Below, piece by piece: positions 16,007 through 23,205 of a stretch of 64,000 nt of DNA. Within the stretch, counting starts at the first letter, position 1, and the number at the start of each line of letters is the position of its first letter. Under the pieces are notes generated by a model. The model was not told the origin of the DNA, did not search any database, and was given only the letters and a program-made list of their open reading frames with translations. Location: NCBI RefSeq assembly GCF_042677005.1, contig NZ_JBHTIF010000001.1:2356001-2420000 (forward strand). The letters are read 5' to 3'. Source of the DNA: Lysobacter_I brunescens. Lineage in GTDB: Bacteria; Pseudomonadota; Gammaproteobacteria; Xanthomonadales; Xanthomonadaceae. The position numbers and the translations under genes are program-made.

Positions 16007-17170
16007 ATGGCCCTGCATCCCTACGATCTCTACGACGTCCGTTCCATGCTCAGCGAAGAAGAGCGCGCGGTGCAGGACACCGTCGCCCGGTTCACCGATG
16101 AGCGCGTGCTGCCGATCATCGGCAAGGCCTTCGACGAAGGCCGTTTCCCGCGCGAACTGGTCCCCGAAATCGCCGAGATGGGCCTGCTCGGCTCCTCGCT
16201 GCCCGAGAAGTACGGCTGTGCCGGCCTCAACGCGGTCAGCTACGGTCTGATCTGTCAGGAACTGGAACGCGGCGACTCGGGCATCCGCAGCTTCGTCAGC
16301 GTGCAGAGCTCGCTGTGCATGTATCCGATCTATGCCTACGGCAGCGAAGAGCAGCGCATGCGCTGGCTGCCGGGCATGGCCAAGGGCGAGCTCATCGGCT
16401 GCTTCGGCCTGACCGAGCCGCACGGCGGTTCCGACCCGGCGAACATGAAGACCAATGCCAAGCGCGATGGCGGCGACTGGGTCATCAATGGTTCGAAGAT
16501 GTGGATCACCAACGGCAACCTCGCCGACGTCGCGATCGTCTGGGCGATGACCGACGAGGGCATCCAGGGCTTCCTCGTCGAGAAGGGCATGCCGGGCTTC
16601 ACCGCCCAGGAAATCAAGCACAAGATGAGCCTGCGCGCGTCGGTCACCAGCGCGCTGTTCTTCGACAACGTGCGCGTGCCGGAGGCGAACCGCCTGCCGA
16701 ACGTGAAGGGCCTGAAGGGTCCGCTGGGTTGCCTGACGCAGGCCCGCTACGGCATCACCTGGGGCCCGATCGGCGCCGCCATCGCCTGCCTCGACGAAGC
16801 CCTGAAGTACAGCGGCGAGCGGATCCTGTTCGGCCGCCCGGTGTCGGCCAACCAAGCCGCGCAGCTGAAGCTGGCCGACATGGCCCGCCGCATCACCCTG
16901 GCGCAGCTGCTGTCCCTGCAGCTGGGCCGCCTGAAGGACGCCGGCACGATGCAGCCGGCGCAGGTGTCGCTCGCCAAGTGGAACAACGTACGCATGGCGA
17001 TCGACATCGCCCGCGAGGCGCGCGACCTGCTCGGCGGCGCCGGCATCACCACCGAGCATTCCCCGATCCGCCACGCGCTGAACCTCGAATCGGTCATCAC
17101 CTACGAGGGCACGGAAACCGTGCACCAGCTGGTGATCGGCCGCGAGCTGACGGGCATCAACGCGTTCTGA
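16007..17170 (+). CDS. gcdH: Acyl-CoA dehydrogenase, probably glutaryl-CoA dehydrogenase
   Basis: The 387-residue flavoenzyme has the acyl-CoA dehydrogenase signatures CFGLTEPHGGSDP and WITNGNLAD, and the catalytic base Glu 367 in VITYEGTETVHQLVIG. The C-terminal context and the ending (RELTGINAF) match glutaryl-CoA dehydrogenases, which oxidise and decarboxylate glutaryl-CoA to crotonyl-CoA in lysine and tryptophan breakdown. Short-chain acyl-CoA dehydrogenases are close relatives, so the substrate is probable rather than certain. It has its own probable promoter, and the next gene starts 13 bases after its stop. Confidence 0.85.
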   Translation: MALHPYDLYDVRSMLSEEERAVQDTVARFTDERVLPIIGKAFDEGRFPRELVPEIAEMGLLGSSLPEKYGCAGLNAVSYGLICQELERGDSGIRSFVSVQSSLCMYPIYAYGSEEQRMRWLPGMAKGELIGCFGLTEPHGGSDPANMKTNAKRDGGDWVINGSKMWITNGNLADVAIVWAMTDEGIQGFLVEKGMPGFTAQEIKHKMSLRASVTSALFFDNVRVPEANRLPNVKGLKGPLGCLTQARYGITWGPIGAAIACLDEALKYSGERILFGRPVSANQAAQLKLADMARRITLAQLLSLQLGRLKDAGTMQPAQVSLAKWNNVRMAIDIAREARDLLGGAGITTEHSPIRHALNLESVITYEGTETVHQLVIGRELTGINAF

Positions 17171-17183
17171 TCCGGGCCGCGCC

Positions 17184-17759
17184 ATGAGCTTCGGCCCCCG
17201 TCTCGACACCCGGATCGACACCGGACGACTGATCCTCCGCCCCCCGGGGCGCGAGGATTTCGAGGCGTGGGCCGACATGATGTCCGACGCCGAACACGTG
17301 CGTCACATCGGTGGCGCGCAGCCGCCGCCGGTGGTCTGGCGCAGCCTGATGGCGATGATCGGCATGTGGGCATCCGAAGGCTTCGCGATGTTCTCGGTGA
17401 TCGAGAAGTCCAGCGGACGCTGGATCGGTCGCGTCGGTCCGTGGTCGCCGCATGGCTGGCCGGGCACCGAAGTCGGCTGGAGCCTCGTGCGCGATGCCTG
17501 CGGTCGCGGCTATGCCGTGGAAGCGGCTGGCGCCGCGATGGACTGGGCCGTCGACGTGCTGGGCTGGGACGCGATCATCCACACCATCGCGCCCGAGAAC
17601 GAAGCGTCGAAGGCCGTCGCGCGCCGACTGGGCTCGCGCTTCCTGCACATGGGCCGGTTGCCGGAACCCTTCCACGAGATGCCGGTGGAAGTTTGGGGCC
17701 AGACGCGCGACGAATGGCGCGCACGGCCGCGCATGTCCGCCGGGCGGGAGATCGCATGA
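17184..17759 (+). CDS. GNAT N-acetyltransferase, RimJ/RimL type (paralogue 1)
   Basis: The 191-residue protein opens with the strand typical of this group (DTGRLILRPPGREDFEAWADM) and has the acetyl-CoA loop region (RDACGRGYAVEAAGAAMDWA), then APENEASKAVARRLG. It is clearly paralogous to the protein at 18178-18729: both share EGFAMFSVIEKSSG or QGFAMFSVIEKSSG, PDGWPGTEVGW or PHGWPGTEVGW, and WGQ(S/T)R near the end. Substrate is unknown; relatives acetylate ribosomal proteins, amino acids or antibiotics. Its stop overlaps the ATG of the next gene. Confidence 0.82.
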   Translation: MSFGPRLDTRIDTGRLILRPPGREDFEAWADMMSDAEHVRHIGGAQPPPVVWRSLMAMIGMWASEGFAMFSVIEKSSGRWIGRVGPWSPHGWPGTEVGWSLVRDACGRGYAVEAAGAAMDWAVDVLGWDAIIHTIAPENEASKAVARRLGSRFLHMGRLPEPFHEMPVEVWGQTRDEWRARPRMSAGREIA

Positions 17760-18178
17760 GCACCGTGCTGTGGGCCAACCGGCTGGAAGACGGCCAGGTC
17801 ACGTCCGACGAGTCCGACAAGTACGCGCTGCATCGGCATCTGTCGCAGCTGGACAAACTCGCGAAGGCTGCAGGTCTTGCACCGCTGTCGTCCTGGTGCG
17901 ATTCGACCGACCTGCGCTTCAATGTCGAGGACATCGAGCTGCCGGCGGGCATGTCGTCGACCAGCGAGTGGATGGCGCGCGACGGCGTATGGGTCGAGGC
18001 CGACGTGGCCATGCGCGGCCTGGCCGCGCTGATCGCGACGATCGAAACGAAACGCCCGCGCTTCGGCCTGCTGCGCAACGACTGCGATGCGGTGCTCGCC
18101 GAGCTGCGCGAAGCTTTCGCGTTTGCGGAAGACGCCGCCGCGCGCGGTGCCCGCTTCAATTTCTCGGTCGTGATGTGA
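17756..18178 (+). CDS. Hypothetical protein between two acetyltransferases
   Basis: The 140-residue soluble protein is not one I recognise. It has two predicted helices rich in Ala and Leu (residues 23-41 and 86-129) and a central beta-like stretch (LRFNVEDIELPAGM). The ATG overlaps the upstream stop by 4 bases, and its own stop shares a base with the next ATG, so all three genes are translationally coupled. That makes a shared function with the acetyltransferases plausible. Confidence 0.7.
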   Translation: MSTVLWANRLEDGQVTSDESDKYALHRHLSQLDKLAKAAGLAPLSSWCDSTDLRFNVEDIELPAGMSSTSEWMARDGVWVEADVAMRGLAALIATIETKRPRFGLLRNDCDAVLAELREAFAFAEDAAARGARFNFSVVM

Positions 18179-18729
18179 TGTCGGACACGACGCCCCGCAT
18201 CGAAACCGAACGCCTGGTCCTGCGCGTGCCGCGGATCGAGGATTTCGAACGCTACGCCGAACTGCTCGCCGACGAAGAGGCCTGCCGGTTCATCGGCGGA
18301 CACATGCCGCGTCCGGCGGCGTGGCGCCGCTTCCTGCAGATGCCGGGCGCCTGGGCGGTGCAGGGCTTCGCGATGTTCTCGGTGATCGAGAAATCGTCGG
18401 GTCTCTGGCTGGGCCAGCTGGGTCCGTGGCAGCCGGATGGCTGGCCCGGCACGGAGGTCGGCTGGGCACTGCATCGCGACGCCTGGGGCAAGGGCTATGC
18501 GTACGAAGGCGCGGCTGCGGCCATCGACTGGGCCTTCGCGCACCTCGGCTGGACCGAGGTCATCCATTGCATCGACGCCGACAACGCCGCCTCGCAGGCG
18601 CTCGCGCGCCGGCTCGGTTCGCGGGTGCTTCGCCAGAGCGGCATGCCTGCGCCCTACGAGCATGTGGTGGTGGATGTATGGGGACAATCCCGCGAGGACT
18701 GGCAGGTCAGGAGGAGCACGCGCGCATGA
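18178..18729 (+). CDS. GNAT N-acetyltransferase, RimJ/RimL type (paralogue 2)
   Basis: The 183-residue protein begins with RIETERLVLRVPRIEDFERYAEL and holds the CoA-binding region (RDAWGKGYAYEGAAAAIDWA) followed by DADNAASQALARRLG. It is the second copy of the pair described at 17184-17759, more diverged at its N-terminus and around HMPRPAAWRRF. The ATG lies on the TGA of the hypothetical gene, and its stop overlaps the GST start by 4 bases. No substrate can be assigned. Confidence 0.82.
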   Translation: MSDTTPRIETERLVLRVPRIEDFERYAELLADEEACRFIGGHMPRPAAWRRFLQMPGAWAVQGFAMFSVIEKSSGLWLGQLGPWQPDGWPGTEVGWALHRDAWGKGYAYEGAAAAIDWAFAHLGWTEVIHCIDADNAASQALARRLGSRVLRQSGMPAPYEHVVVDVWGQSREDWQVRRSTRA

Positions 18730-19343
18730 TCACGCTGTACGGCATGTCCAATTCCGGCAACTGCTACAAGCTGCAGCTGCTGATGGCGAACCTCGGCCGC
18801 GATTACGCCTGGGAAGAGATCGACGTGCTGCGCGGCGAGAACCTGTCGCCGGAATTCCTGGCGATGAACGATCGCGGCAAGGTGCCGGTGATGAAGCTCG
18901 ACGACGGTCGCACGATGTCGGAGTCGAACGCGATCCTGCATTACCTCGCCGAAGGCAGCGAACTGCTGCCGGCCGATCCCTGGGCGCGCGCCAAGACCCT
19001 GCAGTGGATGTTCTTCGAGCAGTACAGCCACGAACCCTACATCGCGGTCGCGCGCTTCATCCGCAAGTTCCTGCCGGCCGACCATCCGCGCCGCGCATCA
19101 CTCGATGCGCTGACCGCCTCGGGCAACGAAGCGCTGGCCGCGATGGAACGCCACCTGACGCGCCTGCCGTGGTTCGGCGGCGAGCGCTACACGATCGCCG
19201 ACATCGCGCTGTTCGCGTACACGCACATCGCCGACGACGGCGGTTTCGACCTCGGCGGCTATCCGCACGTCGAACGCTGGCTCAAGCGCGTGCAGGCGCA
19301 GCCGGGCTTCGTGCCGATGCGCGAGGCCGACCGCACGGACTGA
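18726..19343 (+). CDS. Glutathione S-transferase family protein
   Basis: The 205-residue protein has the thioredoxin-like N-terminal domain (ITLYGMSNSGNCYKLQLLM), the cis-Pro block (DRGKVPVMKLDDGRTMSESNAILHYLA) and the all-helical C-terminal domain (GERYTIADIALFAYTHIA). Ser in MSNSGN is the likely glutathione-activating residue. It would conjugate or reduce electrophiles in the cytoplasm. It is the last gene of a coupled run starting at 17184, and a long inverted repeat follows. Confidence 0.85.
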   Translation: MITLYGMSNSGNCYKLQLLMANLGRDYAWEEIDVLRGENLSPEFLAMNDRGKVPVMKLDDGRTMSESNAILHYLAEGSELLPADPWARAKTLQWMFFEQYSHEPYIAVARFIRKFLPADHPRRASLDALTASGNEALAAMERHLTRLPWFGGERYTIADIALFAYTHIADDGGFDLGGYPHVERWLKRVQAQPGFVPMREADRTD

Positions 19344-19364
19344 ACGCAGCGGTCCTCTCTTCTT

Positions 19365-19449
19365 GTAGAGCGGAGCTTGCTCCGCTCCACTCGAATCACC
19401 CTTCGATCACGCACGAGCGGAGCAAGCTCCGCTCTACACACACACACAC
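19365..19449. repeat. Inverted repeat (GTAGAGCGGAGCTTGCTCCGCTC) with adjacent AC microsatellite
   Basis: Arms gtagagcggagcttgctccg and its complement lie at 19365-19436, each arm itself palindromic. Directly after is (AC)7 at 19436-19449. The element fills most of the gap before the E1 dehydrogenase gene, so it can end the GST message. The dinucleotide run could vary in length by slippage. Confidence 0.8.
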
Positions 19450-19465
19450 CGCAGAGCCACAGACC

Positions 19466-21736
19466 ATGTTCGCCACCGTTCCCAATCCCATCCCGGCCCG
19501 CATGAAGGGCCTGAACCGCGCCGAGATCTGCGACGTCAACTTCCAGGAATTCGTGAAGGGCTGGGACGGCGCCGCGCAGCCGAAGCCGGCGGCGCACGAA
19601 GCGATCCTCGATGGCAGCGCGCTGGATGCCCAGGGCTTCCGCGAACTGTTCGAGTCGCAGTTGATCAGTCGCCACCTCGACCTGATGGCGCGCGTGCTGC
19701 GCGTGCAGAACAAGGTCTTCTACACCATCGGTTCGTCGGGCCACGAAGGCAATGCGATGGTCGCGCGCGCGACCCGCCACACCGACCCGGCCTTCCTGCA
19801 CTACCGCTCCGGCGGTTTCATGGCCGAGCGCTTCCGCAAGCTGCCTGGGATGGACCCGATCATGGATTCGGCGCTGTCGTTCGCGGCCAGCGCGGAAGAC
19901 CCGGCCAGCGGCGGTCGCCACAAGGTTTGGGGCAGCAAGCCGTTGTGGGTGCTGCCGCAGACCTCGACGATCGCCTCGCACCTGCCGAAGGCGCTGGGCA
20001 CCGCGATCGCGATCGAGCATGCGCGCCGCATCGGCCATGCGCTGCCGATCCCCGACGACAGCATCGCGATCTGCTCGTTCGGCGACGCGTCGAGCAACCA
20101 CGCGACCGCGCAGACCGCGTTCAATGCCGCTGCGTGGACCGCCTACCAGAAGCTGCCCGCGCCGGTGCTGTACGTGTGCGAGGACAACGGCATCGGCATC
20201 TCGGTGAAGACGCCGGACGGCTGGGTCGCGCGCAACTACCGCGACCGCGCCGATCTCGACTACTTCTACGCCGACGGTCTCGACCTGGCGAACGGCTACG
20301 GCCAGGTGCAGGCGGCGGTCGAACACTGCCGCCGCACGCGCCGTCCGACCTTCCTGCACCTGCGCACCACGCGCATCATGGGTCACGCCGGCACCGACTT
20401 CGAGATCGAATGGCGCAGCATCGACGAACTGTGCCGCGTCGAGGCCAGCGATCCGCTGCTGCGCAGCGCGCAGATCGCTCTGGAGTCGGGCCTGATGTCG
20501 AAGGACGAGATCCTCGGCCTCTACGAAGCGACGCGGAAGAAGTGCTTCGACGCCGCCGAGGACGCCGACAGCCGTCCGCGCATCACCACGCTGGAAGAAG
20601 TGATGCGCCCGCTCGCGCCGTACACGCCGGACAAGGTGAAGGCCGAGGCCGAGCGTTTCGACTACGCCGACAAGCGCGCCGAGATCTTCGGTGGCGAAGC
20701 GAAACTGCCCGAGAAGCAGCCGGCGAAGCACCTGGCCATCCAGATCGGCATGGCGCTGCACGACCTCTTCATCAAGTATCCCGAATCGATGCTGTTCGGC
20801 GAGGACGTCGCGCAGAAGGGCGGCGTGTACACAGTGACCAAGGGCCTGCACAAGGCGTTCGGCCCGAAGCGCATCTTCAACACGCTGCTCGACGAGACCG
20901 TGATCCTCGGCCTGGCCCAGGGCTACGCCAACATGGGCATGCTGCCGCTGCCGGAGATCCAGTACCTGGCGTATTTCCACAACGCCTGCGACCAGATCCG
21001 CGGCGAAGCGGCGAGCCTGCAGTTCTTCAGCAACGGCCAGTACCGCAACCCGATGGTGATGCGCGTGGCCTCGCTGGGCTACCAGCGCGGCTTCGGCGGC
21101 CATTTCCACAACGACAACTCGATCACCGCGCTGCGCGACATCCCCGGCCTGGTGGTCGGTTGCCCGTCGCGCGGCGACGACGCAGCGATGATGCTGCGCA
21201 CGATGATGGCGCTGGCCAAGGTCGACGGCCGCGTCTGCGCTTATCTCGAACCGATCGCGCTGTACATGACCAAGGACCTGTACGAAGCCGGCGACGGCCT
21301 GTGGCTCACCGAATACCCGTCGCCGGAGAAGGCGATGACGCTGGGCGAGGGCCGCGTCTATGGCGAAGGCGATGATCTCGTGGTCTTCACCTTCGGCAAC
21401 GGCGTGCCGATGAGCCTGCGTGCGGCACGCGCGATCGAGGCGAAGCACGGCTGGAAGGTGCGCGTGGTCGACCTGCGCTGGCTGGCGCCGCTCAACGACG
21501 CCTTCATCCGCGAACAGGCCGCGAGCGCGAAGCGCATCCTCGTCGTCGACGAGGGCCGCCGCAGCGCCGGCGTGGGCGAGGGCGTCATCACCGCTGTCGT
21601 GGAGGGCGGCTTCGGTGCGACGCCGCTGCGTCGCGTGGTCGGTGCGGACACCTTTACCCCGCTGGCCGGCGCCGCGTTCCTGGTGATCCCGGCGGACGAT
21701 GACATCATCGCCGCGGCCGACGCGCTGGCGGGCTGA
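19466..21736 (+). CDS. Fused E1 alpha/beta thiamine-diphosphate 2-oxoacid dehydrogenase
   Basis: The 756-residue protein joins the two E1 subunits. The alpha-like half (about residues 50-390) has the thiamine diphosphate motif beginning CSFGDASSNHATAQ and ending VCEDN (about 203-241). The beta-like half (about 420-756) starts HLAIQIGMALHDLF and has LFGEDVAQKGGVYTVTKGL. Single-chain alpha-beta fusions are known in some 2-oxoisovalerate and related dehydrogenase complexes, where E1 decarboxylates the branched 2-oxoacid and passes the acyl group to the lipoyl E2. No E2 or E3 gene is in the window. The substrate (branched-chain oxoacid versus pyruvate or acetoin) is inferred. No strong ribosome site precedes the ATG. 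Confidence 0.82.
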   Translation: MFATVPNPIPARMKGLNRAEICDVNFQEFVKGWDGAAQPKPAAHEAILDGSALDAQGFRELFESQLISRHLDLMARVLRVQNKVFYTIGSSGHEGNAMVARATRHTDPAFLHYRSGGFMAERFRKLPGMDPIMDSALSFAASAEDPASGGRHKVWGSKPLWVLPQTSTIASHLPKALGTAIAIEHARRIGHALPIPDDSIAICSFGDASSNHATAQTAFNAAAWTAYQKLPAPVLYVCEDNGIGISVKTPDGWVARNYRDRADLDYFYADGLDLANGYGQVQAAVEHCRRTRRPTFLHLRTTRIMGHAGTDFEIEWRSIDELCRVEASDPLLRSAQIALESGLMSKDEILGLYEATRKKCFDAAEDADSRPRITTLEEVMRPLAPYTPDKVKAEAERFDYADKRAEIFGGEAKLPEKQPAKHLAIQIGMALHDLFIKYPESMLFGEDVAQKGGVYTVTKGLHKAFGPKRIFNTLLDETVILGLAQGYANMGMLPLPEIQYLAYFHNACDQIRGEAASLQFFSNGQYRNPMVMRVASLGYQRGFGGHFHNDNSITALRDIPGLVVGCPSRGDDAAMMLRTMMALAKVDGRVCAYLEPIALYMTKDLYEAGDGLWLTEYPSPEKAMTLGEGRVYGEGDDLVVFTFGNGVPMSLRAARAIEAKHGWKVRVVDLRWLAPLNDAFIREQAASAKRILVVDEGRRSAGVGEGVITAVVEGGFGATPLRRVVGADTFTPLAGAAFLVIPADDDIIAAADALAG

Positions 21737-21774
21737 ACGGATGCGCCGCCGGGCGATGACCCGCGCGGCGATGC

Positions 21775-21788
21775 CGGTGTAGCATCGG
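21775..21788 (+). promoter_or_regulatory. Shared upstream element, copy 1 (CGGTGTAGCATCGG)
   Basis: This 14-base sequence matches the one at 22481-22494 at 13 of 14 positions; both precede genes of the effector islet. It contains TGTAGCAT, which could act as a -10 region. The distance to the next ATG is 61 bases. Confidence 0.4.
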
Positions 21789-21849
21789 ACGGCACGCGAT
21801 CCACGCGCCGTCCGGGCCTCCGGCAGGACGAGTAGACAGGGAGCCAGCC

Positions 21850-22347
21850 ATGACACACGAACCGCGATACGCCTCCGACCCCGGGCACCCGGATTACGAC
21901 CAGTACATGAGCCTGAGGGGCATGGTCGACCGGATGCACGGCGAGAACGGCGTCGATGTCGCTTCGGGCGACATCAGTCACCGCGCCACCGCCGCGATGC
22001 TGCGCGCGATCAAGCAGGATGCGATCGATGACCGCAGCCGGCTCGGCCCGGGCGAGATCGATGGCGTCGTCCTCAGCCGCGGCAACGGCCGCGTGCAGGG
22101 CGGGGAGTACGCGATCGCCTACCAGGGCGACCCGACCCAGCCGACCGTCCGCACCCTCGGCGTGCCGACCCAGCAGCTGCTCGCGCCCGCAGAGCAGAAT
22201 CTGCAGGAGATCAACCGGCTCAACGAGCAGACGCAGCAGCGCACGCAGTCGCTGGAGCGCCAGCAGGCACAGGTACAAACCCAGGCCCGCGATGCCGAGG
22301 CCCGGGAGGCCGAACAGCCGGGGATCGGCAGTCGAAGCCTGTTCTGA
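21850..22347 (+). CDS. XVIPCD-only protein (T4SS effector targeting domain without a toxin domain)
   Basis: The 165-residue protein aligns along most of its length with the last 155 residues of the phospholipase at 23206-24924. Shared blocks are PGHPDYDQYMSLRGMVDRMH against SGHPDHGTYRNLHGMVQGMH, then IDGVVLS, AI(A/L)YQGDP, PTVR(T/N)L, PEQ(N/S)LQ(E/Q)I, and a Gln-rich tail ending QPG(I/M)G(S/P)RSLF. That domain is the XVIPCD, known in Xanthomonas to bind VirD4 and direct effectors into the T4SS. Here nothing is attached to it. It may be a remnant of an effector, a secreted adaptor, or a small effector in its own right. A good ribosome site (GGGAG) precedes the ATG. Confidence 0.78.
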   Translation: MTHEPRYASDPGHPDYDQYMSLRGMVDRMHGENGVDVASGDISHRATAAMLRAIKQDAIDDRSRLGPGEIDGVVLSRGNGRVQGGEYAIAYQGDPTQPTVRTLGVPTQQLLAPAEQNLQEINRLNEQTQQRTQSLERQQAQVQTQARDAEAREAEQPGIGSRSLF

Positions 22348-22395
22348 GTCATTCCGAGACACAGTCGGCATCGCGCCCGCGCATCCGATCACCCA

Positions 22396-22418
22396 CGACC
22401 CCGCTTCTCGCGGGGTCG
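22396..22418 (+). terminator. Hairpin after the XVIPCD-only gene
   Basis: cgaccccgc-ttctc-gcggggtcg is a 9-base perfect stem, with TCGTTT soon after. It lies 49 bases after the stop and before the second islet promoter element. Confidence 0.55.
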
Positions 22419-22480
22419 CGTCGTTTCCGGGGCTGCGTCACAGTCTTCGTGCCGGTCCGTATGGTCCGGCCCCGGAATCG

Positions 22481-22494
22481 CGGTGTACCATCGG
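22481..22494 (+). promoter_or_regulatory. Shared upstream element, copy 2 (CGGTGTACCATCGG)
   Basis: This is the second copy of the element at 21775-21788, 29 bases before the ATG of the putative immunity lipoprotein. TGTACCAT could serve as an extended -10. Confidence 0.42.
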
Positions 22495-22523
22495 TTCACC
22501 GCATTGCGCCATTGAAGGCCGGC

Positions 22524-23189
22524 ATGGAACGAAGTCTGCCCCGGGGGCGTCCGCACGACGGCCCCACGCGATCGCGACGATGCGATCGACGCCATGGAAC
22601 CCGGGCGACGCGGCTGGTCGCGCTGCTCGGCGCCGTTTTCGCGATCAACCTGATGGGATGCCAGTCCGCCATGTCCACGCCCGCTCCATTCCCCGCCGAC
22701 ACCGCCCGCACCGCAGGCGCGTCGGACCTGCGCTTCGACGCGCACAACTTCGAGGCGCACTGCTACGCCACGACCGGCTGCAAGGTCCTCTACAACGACC
22801 ACTACCACGTGCGCGACGCCGACGACGCGACGCGTCCGCCGGCCGGCGCGGACCATCGCAAGCGCTGGAGTGGGGCGTCGTACATCGGCGTGAAGAACTT
22901 CCCGGCCCCGGCCGTGGTGACCTGGCGCTCGAAGGACGGCGAGGCGCATCGTGCCGAGGTCGACATCGGCGGGATCTTCGCCGAGCAGAAGATCCTGTTC
23001 CAGGTGCCGCCGGGCGACATCCCGGAGAACGCCTACATCGCCGACCCGGACATCTTCCTGGAAGTCGACGACCGCACCATCAACGTCTTCATGAAAGCGC
23101 ACATCCCGCTGAAGGCGCCAAGGGTCCCGGGCAACCGGTTCACCAATTTCGCCGAGGATTTCGTCCTCGCGTTCACGCGTACCTACTGA
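22524..23189 (+). CDS. Putative immunity lipoprotein (X-Tfi) for the adjacent phospholipase effector
   Basis: The 221-residue protein has an unusually long charged N-terminus (about 28 residues, many Arg), then a hydrophobic run and lipobox (VALLGAVFAINLMGCQS). The mature part is beta-rich and has paired Cys (HCYATTGCKV); YIGVKNFPAPAVVTWRSKDG recalls the DUF3304-type lipoproteins found beside type VI lipases. A periplasmic lipoprotein placed 16 bases before a phospholipase effector gene is the known arrangement for immunity proteins, which protect the producer from the enzyme. The ATG at 22524 has GAAGG upstream; an earlier start is possible. The immunity role is inferred from context. Confidence 0.65.
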   Translation: MERSLPRGRPHDGPTRSRRCDRRHGTRATRLVALLGAVFAINLMGCQSAMSTPAPFPADTARTAGASDLRFDAHNFEAHCYATTGCKVLYNDHYHVRDADDATRPPAGADHRKRWSGASYIGVKNFPAPAVVTWRSKDGEAHRAEVDIGGIFAEQKILFQVPPGDIPENAYIADPDIFLEVDDRTINVFMKAHIPLKAPRVPGNRFTNFAEDFVLAFTRTY

Positions 23190-23205
23190 CGCAGGGAGAC
23201 GAGCC

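Noticed and set aside
19466..21736. Two separate E1 genes joined by a sequencing error
   Set aside because: The linker between the halves is in frame, codes a plausible charged segment and shows no frameshift; single-chain forms of this enzyme are known.
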